A stretch of 64,000 bases of DNA from Pseudorasbora parva (taxonomy: Eukaryota > Chordata > Actinopteri > Cypriniformes > Gobionidae), in contig NC_090191.1 of assembly GCF_024679245.1 (NCBI RefSeq), forward strand, positions 1,166,001-1,230,000. The letters run 5' to 3'. Positions 24,699 through 34,494 of the stretch are shown here, in pieces (position 1 is the stretch's first letter; each line of letters begins with the position of its first letter). The notes under the pieces were generated by a model. The model was not told where the DNA came from. It ran no database searches and saw only the letters and a list, made by a program, of their open reading frames with translations. Position numbers and translations under genes: made by a program.

Positions 24699-27600
24699 TT
24701 GGGTCCCCGCTATGATAACAGTACCTTTATCAAATGTTTACAAAACAAGTGGGAACCCAGTGTGCCTGCCTCTTTCTCTATCTCTGTCCTGTTACGTGAA
24801 AGAAAGTCTAAGGCCTTGTCAGGCCGTTTAACAAACCAATATAATCTGCTGCCTGTTACCTGTCAAACTGAGACTAATGTGGGTGAAAAAATTAATACTG
24901 TTAAGTTAGCACTTTTAAACATCTGTTCACTTAAGAACAAATCATTTCTAGTCAATGACTTAATAACCACAAACAACCTAGATTTTTTGCTTCTAAATGA
25001 AACGTGGTTAGAAGAAAACTGTAGTGCAACAGTCCTCAATGAAGCAGCCCCTCCTAACTTTACTTTTATGAGTGTTTGCAGAGCTGTTAGGAGAGGTGGG
25101 GGTGTTGCTGCTCTTTTTAAAGATGTCTTTCAATGTAAGCAAGTGTCATTTGGTGACTATTTGTCTCTAGAATATCTGGGTATTGTGTTAAAAGGTTCTC
25201 CACGCATCCTGCTTATCATTGTTTACAGGCCTCCAAAGTACTCACCAGCCTTTATTGAGGAATTTACAGAACTGTTATCAATAATTTCCTCAGAGTTTGA
25301 CTGTTTTGCTATTGCTGGGGATTTTAACATTCACATAGATAATATTGAATCCAGTACGACAAAAGAGCTCATGACTGTTCTTAACACTTTTGATTTGACA
25401 CAGCATGTAAATGGACCCACACACAATCGTGGACACACTCTAGATTTACTTATCAGTAAGGGTCTAAACATTTCATCGATTGTTATTAAGGATGTGGCAC
25501 TGTCTGATCATTTCTGTATTTTCTTTGACATATCAATCACTCCTGCCATTGAAGCTAGATCTGTCTCGGTCAAAAAGAGATGCTTAAATGAGAACACTAA
25601 TGTGCTGTTTATGAAGGCTTTATCTCTAAAACCAAGCATATCTGCAGACTCTGTTGATTTTCTCCTTGACTCCTTTAACTCAAAAGTTAAGAGTGTAATT
25701 GATGATATTGCCCCTCTGAAAGTCAGGAAAAAGAGTGGCAAACAAAAGGCACCATGGAGAAACTCAACAGCAGTTCAAATAATGAAAAGACAATGCAGAA
25801 AATCTGAACGAAAGTGGCGGAAGACAAAACTTGTAGTCCATTATAACATCTATAAAGACAGCCTTCATGCTTTCAATGTTGAACTAGGCAAAGCTAGACA
25901 GACCTTCTTCTCAAATATTATAAACAAACACATAAACAACACGCGCACTCTTTTTGCTACTGTAGACAGACTAACAAACCCCCCGAGTCACATTCCCAGA
26001 GAAATGCTCTCAGACAGCAAATGCAGTGAGTTTGCTTCCTTCTTCTCAGAGAAAATCAAAAATATCAGAAAGGCGATCAGCACATCCTCTAGTTGCTCTG
26101 GGGTCAGTCAGATCAGACCAAACCCTCGGAAAATTACTATGTCTGATTTCGAAACAATTGACGGTAAAATTTTAGAAGACACAGTACAGCATCTTAAAAC
26201 ATCAAACTGTGCCCTAGACACACTCCCCACTTCTTTTTTCAAAAGTGTGTTTAACTGTTTGGAAGCAGATCTCCTAGAAGTGGTGAACTCCTCACTTCTC
26301 TACGGGACTTTTCCAACCGCCCTTAAAACTGCAATAGTTAAGCCTCTTCTGAAAAAGAGAAATCTAGATAACTCCATACTGAGCAACTACAGACCAATCT
26401 CAAATCTCCCCTTCATAGGCAAAATCATCGAAAAAGTTGTTTTCAATCAACTAAACAAATTCTTAAACTCAAACGGATTCTTTGACAATTTTCAATCTGG
26501 TTTCCGACCGCATCACAGCACAGAGACAGCACTCATAAAGATTATAAATGATATTCGCTTGAATACTGATACAGGCAAAACATCAATTCTGGTTCTACTC
26601 GATCTCAGTGCTGCTTTCGACACTGTTGACCACAACATACTTCTAGACAGGCTGGAAAACTGGGTCGGGCTTTCTGGGATGGTCCTCAGATGGTTCAGAT
26701 CATACTTAGAAGGGAGAGGTTATTATGTGAGTATAGGAGACCATAAGTCTGAGTGGACATCCATGACATGTGGAGTCCCACAAGGGTCAATTCTAGCACC
26801 ACTCCTGTTTAACCTGTATATGCTCCCACTGAGCCAAATAATGAAAAAGAACAATATTGCTTACCACAGCTATGCTGACGACACCCAGCTCTACTTAGCA
26901 CTGTCACCTAATGACTACAGCCCCATTGACTCGCTGTGCAAATGCATTGATGAAGTTAACGACTGGATGTGCCAAAACTATCTTCAGTTAAACAAAGACA
27001 AAACTGAAATCATTACATTTGGAAACAAGGATGAAATTCTCAAGGTGAACGCGTATCTTGAGGCTAAAGGTCTGATAACAAAAAATCAAGTCAGGAATCT
27101 TGGTGTAATTTTGGAGTCAGACCTGAGTTTCAGTAGTCATGTCAAAGCAATAACTAAATCAGCATACTATCATCTGAAAAATATTGCAAGGATTAGATGT
27201 TTTGTCTCCAGGCAAGACTTAGAGAAACTGGTTCACGCTTTCATCACCAGTAGGGTGGACTATTGTAATGGACTTCTCACTGGCCTTCCTAAAAAGACCA
27301 TTAGACAGCTGCAGCTCATACAGAACGCTGCTGCCAGGATTCTGAGCAGAACCAGAAAATATGACCATATCACACCAGTCCTCAGGTCTTTACACTGGCT
27401 TCCAGTTACATCTAGGATCGATTTTAAAGTACTATTACTTGTTTATAAATCACTCAATGAGCTAGGACCCCAATACATCGCAGATATGCTGATTAAATAC
27501 AAACCCAACAGATCACTCAGATCAGCAGGATCAAGTCAGTTAGAAATACCAAGAGTTCACTCAAAGCAAGGAGAGTCTGCTTTTAGCTATTATGCCAGCC

Positions 27601-27704
27601 GTAGTTGGAACCGGCTTCCTGAACAGATCAGATGTGCTCCAACAGTAGCCACATTCAAATCCAGACTCAAAACACATCTGTTTAGCTGTGCATTTACTGA
27701 ATGA
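24699..27704 (+). CDS. LINE ORF2: apurinic-like endonuclease and reverse transcriptase
   Basis: An open frame of about 1000 codons. Endonuclease motifs lie at about residues 70-275: LLNICSLKN (Asn74), NETW (Glu101), VYRPP (Tyr176), AGDFN (Asp208, Asn210), HTLDL (Asp249) and SDH (Asp270, His271). The reverse transcriptase spans about 545-815: NYRPISNLPF, LLDLSAAFD (Asp635), GVPQGS, YADD (725-728), NKDKTE and LGV. The C-terminal region contains HAFITSRVDYCNGLL and a final KTHLF, as in L2 elements. All catalytic residues are present, so the enzyme could work. The frame has no ATG before codon 124 (position 25068), which is inside the endonuclease. Position 24699 is a TTG. Translation must therefore use readthrough of the ORF1 TGA, coupling, or a non-ATG start. 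Confidence 0.9.
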   Translation: MGPRYDNSTFIKCLQNKWEPSVPASFSISVLLRERKSKALSGRLTNQYNLLPVTCQTETNVGEKINTVKLALLNICSLKNKSFLVNDLITTNNLDFLLLNETWLEENCSATVLNEAAPPNFTFMSVCRAVRRGGGVAALFKDVFQCKQVSFGDYLSLEYLGIVLKGSPRILLIIVYRPPKYSPAFIEEFTELLSIISSEFDCFAIAGDFNIHIDNIESSTTKELMTVLNTFDLTQHVNGPTHNRGHTLDLLISKGLNISSIVIKDVALSDHFCIFFDISITPAIEARSVSVKKRCLNENTNVLFMKALSLKPSISADSVDFLLDSFNSKVKSVIDDIAPLKVRKKSGKQKAPWRNSTAVQIMKRQCRKSERKWRKTKLVVHYNIYKDSLHAFNVELGKARQTFFSNIINKHINNTRTLFATVDRLTNPPSHIPREMLSDSKCSEFASFFSEKIKNIRKAISTSSSCSGVSQIRPNPRKITMSDFETIDGKILEDTVQHLKTSNCALDTLPTSFFKSVFNCLEADLLEVVNSSLLYGTFPTALKTAIVKPLLKKRNLDNSILSNYRPISNLPFIGKIIEKVVFNQLNKFLNSNGFFDNFQSGFRPHHSTETALIKIINDIRLNTDTGKTSILVLLDLSAAFDTVDHNILLDRLENWVGLSGMVLRWFRSYLEGRGYYVSIGDHKSEWTSMTCGVPQGSILAPLLFNLYMLPLSQIMKKNNIAYHSYADDTQLYLALSPNDYSPIDSLCKCIDEVNDWMCQNYLQLNKDKTEIITFGNKDEILKVNAYLEAKGLITKNQVRNLGVILESDLSFSSHVKAITKSAYYHLKNIARIRCFVSRQDLEKLVHAFITSRVDYCNGLLTGLPKKTIRQLQLIQNAAARILSRTRKYDHITPVLRSLHWLPVTSRIDFKVLLLVYKSLNELGPQYIADMLIKYKPNRSLRSAGSSQLEIPRVHSKQGESAFSYYASRSWNRLPEQIRCAPTVATFKSRLKTHLFSCAFTE

Positions 27705-27895
27705 GCTCTGAGCCACTGTACGTCCGACTGATTGCACCTTATCTATGCATCATTTTTTTAAATAATTTTTTTATAACTGTTTTAGTTTACCTGTTCTTTT
27801 CTTTGGTTATCATCATTTTATTACTTTTAATTCTCTTTACATTGTATTCTTTTTCTTATGCATTTTTAGCCCTATTTTAATCCCTTTCTATGTAA
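27705..27895 (+). other. LINE 3' untranslated region
   Basis: T-rich noncoding sequence between the ORF2 stop and the 3' hairpin. No further motif is seen. Confidence 0.6.
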
Positions 27896-27930
27896 AGCAC
27901 TTTGAATTGCCATTGTGTATGAAATGTGCT
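27896..27930 (+). other. LINE 3' stem-loop recognised by reverse transcriptase (presumed)
   Basis: AGCACTTT pairs with AAATGTGCT, with one bulged T. This hairpin near the 3' end is typical of L2-like LINEs, where the enzyme recognises it. The second LINE at 59071 has the same architecture. Confidence 0.65.
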
Positions 27931-27941
27931 ATATAAATAAA

Positions 27942-27968
27942 CTTGCCTTGCCTTGCCTTGCCTTGCCT
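27942..27968 (+). repeat. LINE tail of TTGCC repeats
   Basis: About five tandem TTGCC units follow TATATAAATAAAC and mark the 3' end of the LINE. Confidence 0.8.
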
Positions 27969-28059
27969 AATGCGGCATGTTGCGCAGACACCGCCACATC
28001 ACAATATCCCATTTGATGGAAGAGGTCCTTATGGACCAGTTTATGCACACACGCCACAA

Positions 28060-28061
<2 letters not shown>

Positions 28062-28108
<47 letters not shown>
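28062..28108. repeat. (CA)n microsatellite
   Basis: Uninterrupted CA dinucleotides, about 47 bp. Confidence 0.95.
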
Positions 28109-28109
<1 letters not shown>

Positions 28110-29354
28110 TTTAAAATTCAGCACTCATTCCCACCCAACGGAGTTCCACTCAGCACGATCAACATAACTGATTTTGCACACACACCTGTTGAGGTCATGC
28201 AGGGTCAGTTTTTATATGCCCAAGCCCTTAAGGAGGATTAGCGATATGGAGATCTAAGAAGTGTCAATTGATGTGCAATTGTAATTTGTAGAGGGAAATG
28301 TACTGGTACTGTATTTTGTTCATAACCTTATGATGTTATGTTTGTGGATGTTTTTATAGTGTAATATGTTACCCTGAGCAGTTCCAATATTTTTGTACCA
28401 AGAGTTTAAAAATGGGAACTATATAGGTAGCCTTGAGTTAAGGCCTATTGCTGAAGAGGCAGCTTATATGCACTACTTTAGTCAATTTGTGAATTCCTCT
28501 TGACGTCTTGAGTTTACTTGAAATATGCCTTTATTTATTATTCTACCCATTTGTGTATTATAAAAACAGGATAACAGGCAGATACGACTGCAGGCACAAT
28601 TTATTCAGAAAGTACAAATACTCCATGTGTTCCGAGGCCAAACGATTGATTTGTGTGAAGAAAATCCCCAAAAGCGCTCAGAACATCGACTCCATCCGCC
28701 AAAGATTAATAATACATTTCAAATATTGCCGCCGGAAGAAACGTCAGGTCAGCTTTGACAGCATTGGCTGTCGTGTGTCTCGTGACTAATTGCGTCATTA
28801 CGTCAGCAGTGATTGTAAAATGCCATTGGCCCTCCTGTTTCTCGTGACCGATCGCGTCATTTTCATCGTCGTCTCGTGTATCATTTGAATCAGACAGAAA
28901 TCGAGTGCGTGTGTGTTCTGTTCACAAAGGGGCGCGATCATCATTTCAACGACTAAAACATTAAGATCAACTCTGTTCTTCACATGGAGATATCGTCTGA
29001 CTTCAGAAGACTTGGAAAGCAACATGAGTTAATACTTTTATACAGTTTTTTGGTCGGTTTTTGCAATAAATACATGTGACTGTACATTTTTGCCTGTTAC
29101 GTGTTTTATATTGTTGAGAGTGGGTAGGTTTAGGGTAGGAGTGGAGTTAGTTGCTCCAAAATATAAAATTAGGCTATAAATATTAATTCTGTCAGATCAA
29201 GTTGGCGGAATCAAACGGTGTAGACACACACGGAATAACACGCGTAGACGTACACGCGGATAGCTCAACATTTTACCTTTAGAAAGTGGCGTGTATGTTT
29301 ACGCAAAGTCATGATGTCATGTTGCTATCGTGAATAAAATATAGGTGTATAAGA

Positions 29355-29427
29355 TTTGTAAAATATTGCATTCTTTTTTATTCACATTTGTACAGTGTCC
29401 CAACTTTTCTGGAATCAGGTTTGTTTA
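29355..29427 (-). mobile_element. Terminal fragment of a Tc1-like element
   Basis: In reverse complement it contains AGAAAAGTTGGGACA followed by CTGTACAAATGTGAATAAAA. This matches the terminal repeat of the Tc1-like element that starts at 63502. Only this end is present. Confidence 0.55.
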
Positions 29428-29662
29428 TCTTCACATCATTTAGCTAATACAGAGATCTAGTGAGAAGTGTCTCTGAAATTTGGTAACTCATGTTAATTTG
29501 ACTTTTTTTAACTAGTTTAAAGACCACAACACTGATATGGAAACCAAGAGACACTGTAACTGTAGTGTTGTGGCAGAAATGTGGGATATTCGCATATTAA
29601 TAATGTAGATGCATTCAACGTATTAAAGGAGTAATTAAATAGGCATTTAGGCCAAATTACAG

Positions 29663-29957
29663 ACAGTATAGTGACAGCCTTTCTCTTGGACATGAGGCAG
29701 TATCGGACTCCTCTTTAACGGGAACAAGAGGGGGTCGGTGTCTCCTGTCATTATGTTGGTTCAGGTATTCCGGTGGGTGGTGTACAAAAGTGTGTGTCCA
29801 GCAGATTTCTGAGGAATTCTTTCCGCAGGCCTCTGTGTTTGCAGACATGTACCAGCAAGACTTTGGGTCCTGTGTGACAAGAACAGATCCCTTTTCTTGT
29901 GAGAAAGACCGAACCCAAGGAGAGGAACATGTGGCTGATCATTACACTGAGCTGTAA
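29663..29957 (+). CDS. Candidate terminal exon of an unidentified gene
   Basis: A frame open from 29643 to a TAA at 29955-29957 is preceded by a possible splice acceptor (TTACAG at 29657-29662) and followed by AATAAA at 30072, about 115 bp past the stop. The translation (104 codons from the preceding stop) has mixed composition, including SDSLSLGHEAVSDSSL and ending in HVADHYTEL. I recognise no domain. The polypyrimidine tract is weak and no upstream exon is identified. It could be a real last exon, an exon fossil or chance. Confidence 0.22.
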
Positions 29958-30077
29958 ATTATGACTTTAAGAACAAAAACATTAAACAACTACCATTTAT
30001 AGCCAATGTCTGTGAACAGTAGTTTTACAAAGTGCAAAAGTTTTGCACATAGGCATTATTAATTGTATTAAAATAAA

Positions 30078-30729
30078 GCTGTAATATGAGGTCTGAAACG
30101 ACTGCCTTTACACTGAAACAGTTTTTTTTGCTTTATAACCTACACTGTAAAGAGTATAATTACTCTTCGATTAAAGCATGTTAAAGAAAAGGTGTAGTGT
30201 ATCTCACTTTCAAGTAAAATCTGAACTTGAATAGTAATCATTCTTTAATACTGTATATATTCAAGAGCATATATGAAACAGCAGTAACAGTGGTATACGG
30301 TTTCTTTTACTGTTTTTAATCATTGATAAGATCAGCAAAAGCAGACAATGTACCATCAATTCCTGTAACGCTGTAGGTGTTGTGTTGGCATTTCACTGCC
30401 ATGCACACAATGAGTCTATGACAGCAGACTGCAAAAACAGGATCATTCATGGATTGTAAAGTGTGGAAAGTGAACACAGTTTAATTCACCAAAATACTAC
30501 TCTGGCTATCAACAAATATTAGAGAGGTGAAATTATCTTGTTGCAGATTATGCAAGCAGATGTACTTTTGATTTCTAATAATAATCCTGATAATCCTCTG
30601 ATGGCCTGTGCAACCTCTGGCAGTTCTTGGGATGCAAATGTAAGAGAGATTACAAGTGTTAAATAACGCATGAATGGGGACAGCGCCACCTGTGGGCTAC
30701 GTGATGGCATTTAGCGTCCGGGGACTAAC
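30078..30729. other. Noncoding stretch
   Basis: AT-rich unique-looking sequence. No gene, RNA gene or repeat structure is visible. Confidence 0.5.
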
Positions 30730-30779
30730 CAGGGCCAGTATTTATCAACCTTCTTAAAGTGCCATATTAGTCTTAAGTG

Positions 30780-30787
30780 CTGAGAAT
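30780..30787. repeat. hAT target-site duplication, left copy
   Basis: CTGAGAAT lies directly before the element terminus TAGTGATG. It is identical to the copy at 47779 and fits the nTnnnnAn pattern of Ac-type hAT elements. Confidence 0.9.
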
Positions 30788-31308
30788 TAGTGATGGGAAG
30801 TTCGGTTCTTTTCCGCAAACCGGTTCTTTCGGACAGTTCGTTTCAATAAACCGGTTTAAAAAACGGTTCACAGGTTATTTTACGCTCAACGTGATGACGT
30901 CATTTCACGATGACCTCATGACATCAAGTCTATCGCATTCGCACGCAGGCCCAATAAACAAACACTTTACACACGTTCAAATACATGAAGTCAGTCATTA
31001 GTAATCATAACACCAGTCAGATAAAATATCATCATAATCTGATAAGTTTATGTGCAAAACGAGGATGTGTTACAGTTATAAAGTCAATAAATCAGTCTCA
31101 TTGCAGAAACCATGACTCACTTACTATTAATTTCTAATTAAATAAATACAGTTTTCCCCTCAGTCAAGTCCTCAGAGTCGTTTCATACTAAACACGCGCT
31201 CATGGCATCAGTTGTTCGGTTCAGAGAGACAGAGTGACGCGCCGGCGGTGCTATGTCGCCGCCCGCAGTCGGCGCATGCTCACTCATCATCAGATCATCG
31301 GCTCTCAA

Positions 31309-31365
31309 ATCGGACATGTCCGAAATACACAGTTCTCGGTTCAGTGTACTGGTGATCTGAAAACC
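31309..31365 (+). repeat. Single diverged copy of the 53-bp unit in the hAT left arm
   Basis: CGGACATGTCCGAAATACAC, then AGTTCTCGGTTCAGTGTACT and GGTGATCTGAAA, follow the order of the array unit (GTCCGATAGAAACGGTTCTC, GATTCTGTACTGGTGATCC). It may be the kind of single-copy subterminal segment from which the array grew. Confidence 0.55.
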
Positions 31366-31596
31366 GTTGCAACCGATTCTTGACTCGAGAACGAACGAAA
31401 CTGAGATTCGAGAAACCGCAAGAGTGATTAAAAGGAGTCGCTTGCTTTCGCTTCGCTCTCGCTGTTTGATTAGACTAATGTACCTTGCTTAGAAAATAAA
31501 CAAGCTGTTCCTGAAAACACCATGGATTATTTATGAAACAAATAAATGTTTAGTTTGTCCAAATAATTAAGATTTTTCGAACACATGTATATATTA

Positions 31597-31809
31597 GGGG
31601 TGTAACGATTCGTTTTAACAACGATTCGATTCGATTGAAATAAAACAGTCGCACTGATTTAAATTTTTGGCTAAAAAGTTACTGAATCGATTTCAAGTCA
31701 CTGAAGCGTTTCGGATCATATTGTTCTAAATTAACCAATATCGTCCTTAAATCGTATCGACAACCTCAAATCGTGATACGAATCGAAGTTAAACTAATCG
31801 TTACACCCC
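31597..31809. mobile_element. MITE nested in the hAT left arm
   Basis: The ends GGGGTGTAACGATT and AATCGTTACACCCC are inverted repeats around about 213 bp of AT-rich noncoding DNA. TA lies on each side (31595-31596 and 31810-31811), consistent with a TA target duplication. Confidence 0.7.
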
Positions 31810-31811
31810 TA

Positions 31812-32425
31812 AAAATTTCCTATCCACGGGCCAAGCAAAGCGGTCTCTTAGGCTTCTTCGCTCATGTTCACGATGGTTTGTTGTTGTCGTGACTCGTGAG
31901 CGCTAGTTGGTGTTCCAGTATAATCGGTCCGTCGAAACTCATTCATTGAAAAACGTTCCGCGGTACAAAAATAAGTGCGGTTAAAGTTTTTTTGCGTAAT
32001 TAATTAACACGTTAAAGTCCCATAATTAATCATCTTAATTAACGCATTAATGTCCCGGCCCTAATATATATAACTATTTCTGAACACTAGATAGTTTGAT
32101 CTGTGTACAAAATATTTACGTTCATGTTGCCTGTTTCTTGTATGTATATTTTGTATGCTATTAATCTGTTATGATGTATTTGGAAAAGCACAATAAACAT
32201 TTTATATTCCCCATTATGGTTTTTCCTTACAGTTTTACAGTAAATGCTAAAAATACTTGCAAGGATACATGTTAAGAAAAATATGGAGTAAACTATTATC
32301 TGTTGGTTAAGCTTATTCTGCTAGGACTGTAATGTGGGGGAAGGGACACCTCCTTTTGAGACACCTCATCACAAAGGTTACAAACAACCACCAAGGCAGA
32401 CAGATAGAGAGGATAGCCACACAAG
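31812..32425 (+). other. hAT segment before the transposase
   Basis: Noncoding. It includes a fragment with TTAATTAACACGTTAAAGTC and GGCCCTAATATATA near 31995-32070 that resembles the end of another degraded repeat. A promoter for the transposase would lie here, but none is recognisable. Confidence 0.4.
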
Positions 32426-33858
32426 ATGACCTCCAGAAAACGAAGCAATATTTGGCTTCACTTTGATGAGGCTGGACCCCAGAAAGCAAAATGCAAGCTT
32501 TGTAGCATTATTTTGTCAGGCCAAGGAGGATCGACATCAAATTTTGGAAGACATTTGCAAACAAAGCATCCAGCTGCACTGCTTGTGCAAGTGAGACAAG
32601 AGGATTTTACAGAATCAGCCTCGGGTAGTACTATTTCTACTGCTGCTGTCTCTTCTGATACTGCTTCTACTTCATCCACATCTGGAACTGGCACCAGTGT
32701 ACAAAGCACAAGACAAAGTCAAATTACCAGCTTTGTGAGAACACCAATTGGCCCTGTCAGACAAAGCAAAATCGACGAGGAATTGGTTAAAATGATTGCA
32801 CTGGATTTACAACCTTTTTCAATAGTTAATGACACTGGATTTAGAAGATTATTGAAGGCACTTGATCCATCATACATTTTACCGAATAGAAAGACTATAT
32901 CAAACACTCTGGTACCACAGCTCTACAATAAAATGAAAGAAGATGTGATGGTGAAAGTTAGCAAAGCCTCAGCTGTGTGTCTGACCACTGACTGCTGGAC
33001 ATCACGGACAACTGCCAGCTTTATGGCTGTCACGTCATTTTACTGATGAAAATTTTACAATTGCATCATTTCTTCTGGACTGCTTCTCATTTACAGAGAG
33101 GCATACTGCTGAAAAAGAACTTTGTGATGAGTGGGGAATCACAAACACAGTTGTTGCTTGTGTCACTGACAATGCCAGCAACATAAAAGCAGCTGTTCGG
33201 AAAGCTGAATGGAAGCACTTGCCATGTTTTGCTCACACGTTAAATCTGATTGTGAGGGACAGCTTGAAACACATTCAGGGGGCAGTGGCAAAAGTGAAGA
33301 ATGTTGCGGAATACACTGTACATACACTGAATGTCCACAGAAGCACTGTTGCTACAGAACGATTAAAGGCAACACAAAAACAAATGAAGCAGGACGTTAT
33401 AACAAGGTGCAATTCCACTTACTACATGCTGAAAAGATTTGGCTGCAGAAGGAAAGCAATCATTGCTACGCTTGCATTGGTCAACCCACATCATCAACAC
33501 ATCTCCTCCAGCCCTTCCGTCATATGAGCAATCTTCAATCTGGCAGGATTTTGATGTAAGAGTGGCTGATGCAGTCAGCATCAGCAACCCAACATCCACC
33601 GCAGTGGCAGAAATGAGAGGCTATCTTGGAGAGATCTTGATTCCAAGAACAGAAGACCCACTGGCTTGGTGGAAAGCAAGGCAAGCAGTATATGAAGGGT
33701 TGACTGCTGTCATGAGAAGGAGACTTTGCATAGCTGCTACATCTGTGTCTTCAGAGAGAGTGTTTTCAAAAACGGGTCAGATTATTTCAGAAAGACGAAA
33801 CAGACTGAGTGCGAACTAAGTTAGACAGATTGGTTTTCTGAATTCAAACCTACCCTAA
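32426..33858 (+). pseudogene. Decayed hAT (Ac-type, ZBED-like) transposase
   Basis: The first frame (32426-33046, 206 codons) has a BED zinc finger: aromatic W10 and F13, C23 and C26, H43 and H48. After a Ser/Thr-rich linker come the typical QPFSIVNDTGFRRLLKALDP and the first catalytic region CLTTDCWTS (Asp189). A frameshift follows near 33036. The next frame (to 33527) keeps CVTDNASNI with the second Asp, CFAHTLNLIV and CNSTYYML. The middle of the protein, with the region that should hold the catalytic Glu, is missing. A third frame (about 33493-33816) carries the hAT dimerisation domain (DPLAWWKARQ, ATSVSSERVFS), ends at a premature TAA (33817), and the reading continues to a second TAA at 33856. 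The protein cannot be functional as it stands. hAT transposases cut and paste by a DDE mechanism; this one is recognised by family motifs. Confidence 0.88.
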
Positions 33859-34494
33859 TAAGAGAGGGTCGAGCTGCATATAACTTACATTTCTTTTCAC
33901 TACAGTGGTTAAACCTGTTTAAGACTGCCTTTGCACTTTTGTTTTTGCAATTATTATTATTTTTATTTTTGTTGTTGTTGCTGTTTGATGTTGATAAAGC
34001 ACAATAACGTTTTTCATTTACAAACAACAGGCAATACCTGTTAAATATAGTGTGTAAGACATTCAGAGTTAATTACAGGATGTAAGTGCACATTTCCAGC
34101 AAATGTTCTTGTTAAAATGTGTGTTTTGATACTTTTATTTGATACTTTAATACAATTTTATTAAAACATTGTTTATTTAATACAAACTCAATTTGTGAAC
34201 GTGTCATCATTAACTATATAATGACAGTAGGCCTACAGGTATTTCATAAATAATCCTTTTTTCCTGTTACACAGTTTACAGATTATGGTCCAACATATCA
34301 GAGATCATAACAAAAACCTTTAGCCTATAATATAATCCTCAACAAGACACACACAGTCCTTTAAGACACACATAAACATAGATATTTTGAATAATTACTT
34401 TAAAGAACACGTTCTGGTGTTTAAAATGTTCAACAAAACTTTAAGTTCTCTTCTCTTGAAAAGTTACGCGCATGCTCAGTATCTCAGTTCAACG
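33859..34494 (+). other. hAT segment between transposase and satellite
   Basis: AT-rich noncoding DNA ending in CGCGCATGCTCAGTATCTCA. The same GCGCATGCTCAGTATC motif recurs just beyond the satellite (about 47498), so it brackets the array. Confidence 0.5.

Larger units (their letters stand above)
22736..27968 (+). mobile_element. Near full-length L2/CR1-like LINE
   Basis: A leader of about 385 bp is followed by ORF1 (esterase-like), ORF2 (endonuclease and reverse transcriptase), a short 3' region with a hairpin, and a tail of TTGCC repeats. This is the order of L2/CR1-clade LINEs, which move by target-primed reverse transcription and reverse-transcribe from a 3' hairpin. Both long frames are free of internal stops apart from the TGA between them. 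The 5' end is taken as the point where array similarity ends. I could not identify a target duplication. Confidence 0.85.
27969..29639. other. Noncoding flank with CA microsatellite and minor repeats
   Basis: No gene is supported. It holds a CA tract, an imperfect pair of ~75-bp segments around 28755-28870 (each with TCTCGTGAC followed by GCGTCATT), and a Tc1-type terminal fragment at 29355. The 93-codon frame at 28508-28789 has no family features and I do not call it. Confidence 0.5.

Noticed and set aside
28508..28789. 93-codon frame
   Set aside because: No recognisable family, no supporting signals, and length expected by chance in this region.
31995..32070. Inverted TTAATTAA-rich segment as a separate MITE
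   Set aside because: It resembles a degraded repeat end, but only one side is clear and no target duplication was found.
33209..33559. 116-codon frame overlapping the hAT transposase
   Set aside because: It is a shadow of the true transposase frame, which carries the conserved CFAHTLNLIV motif.
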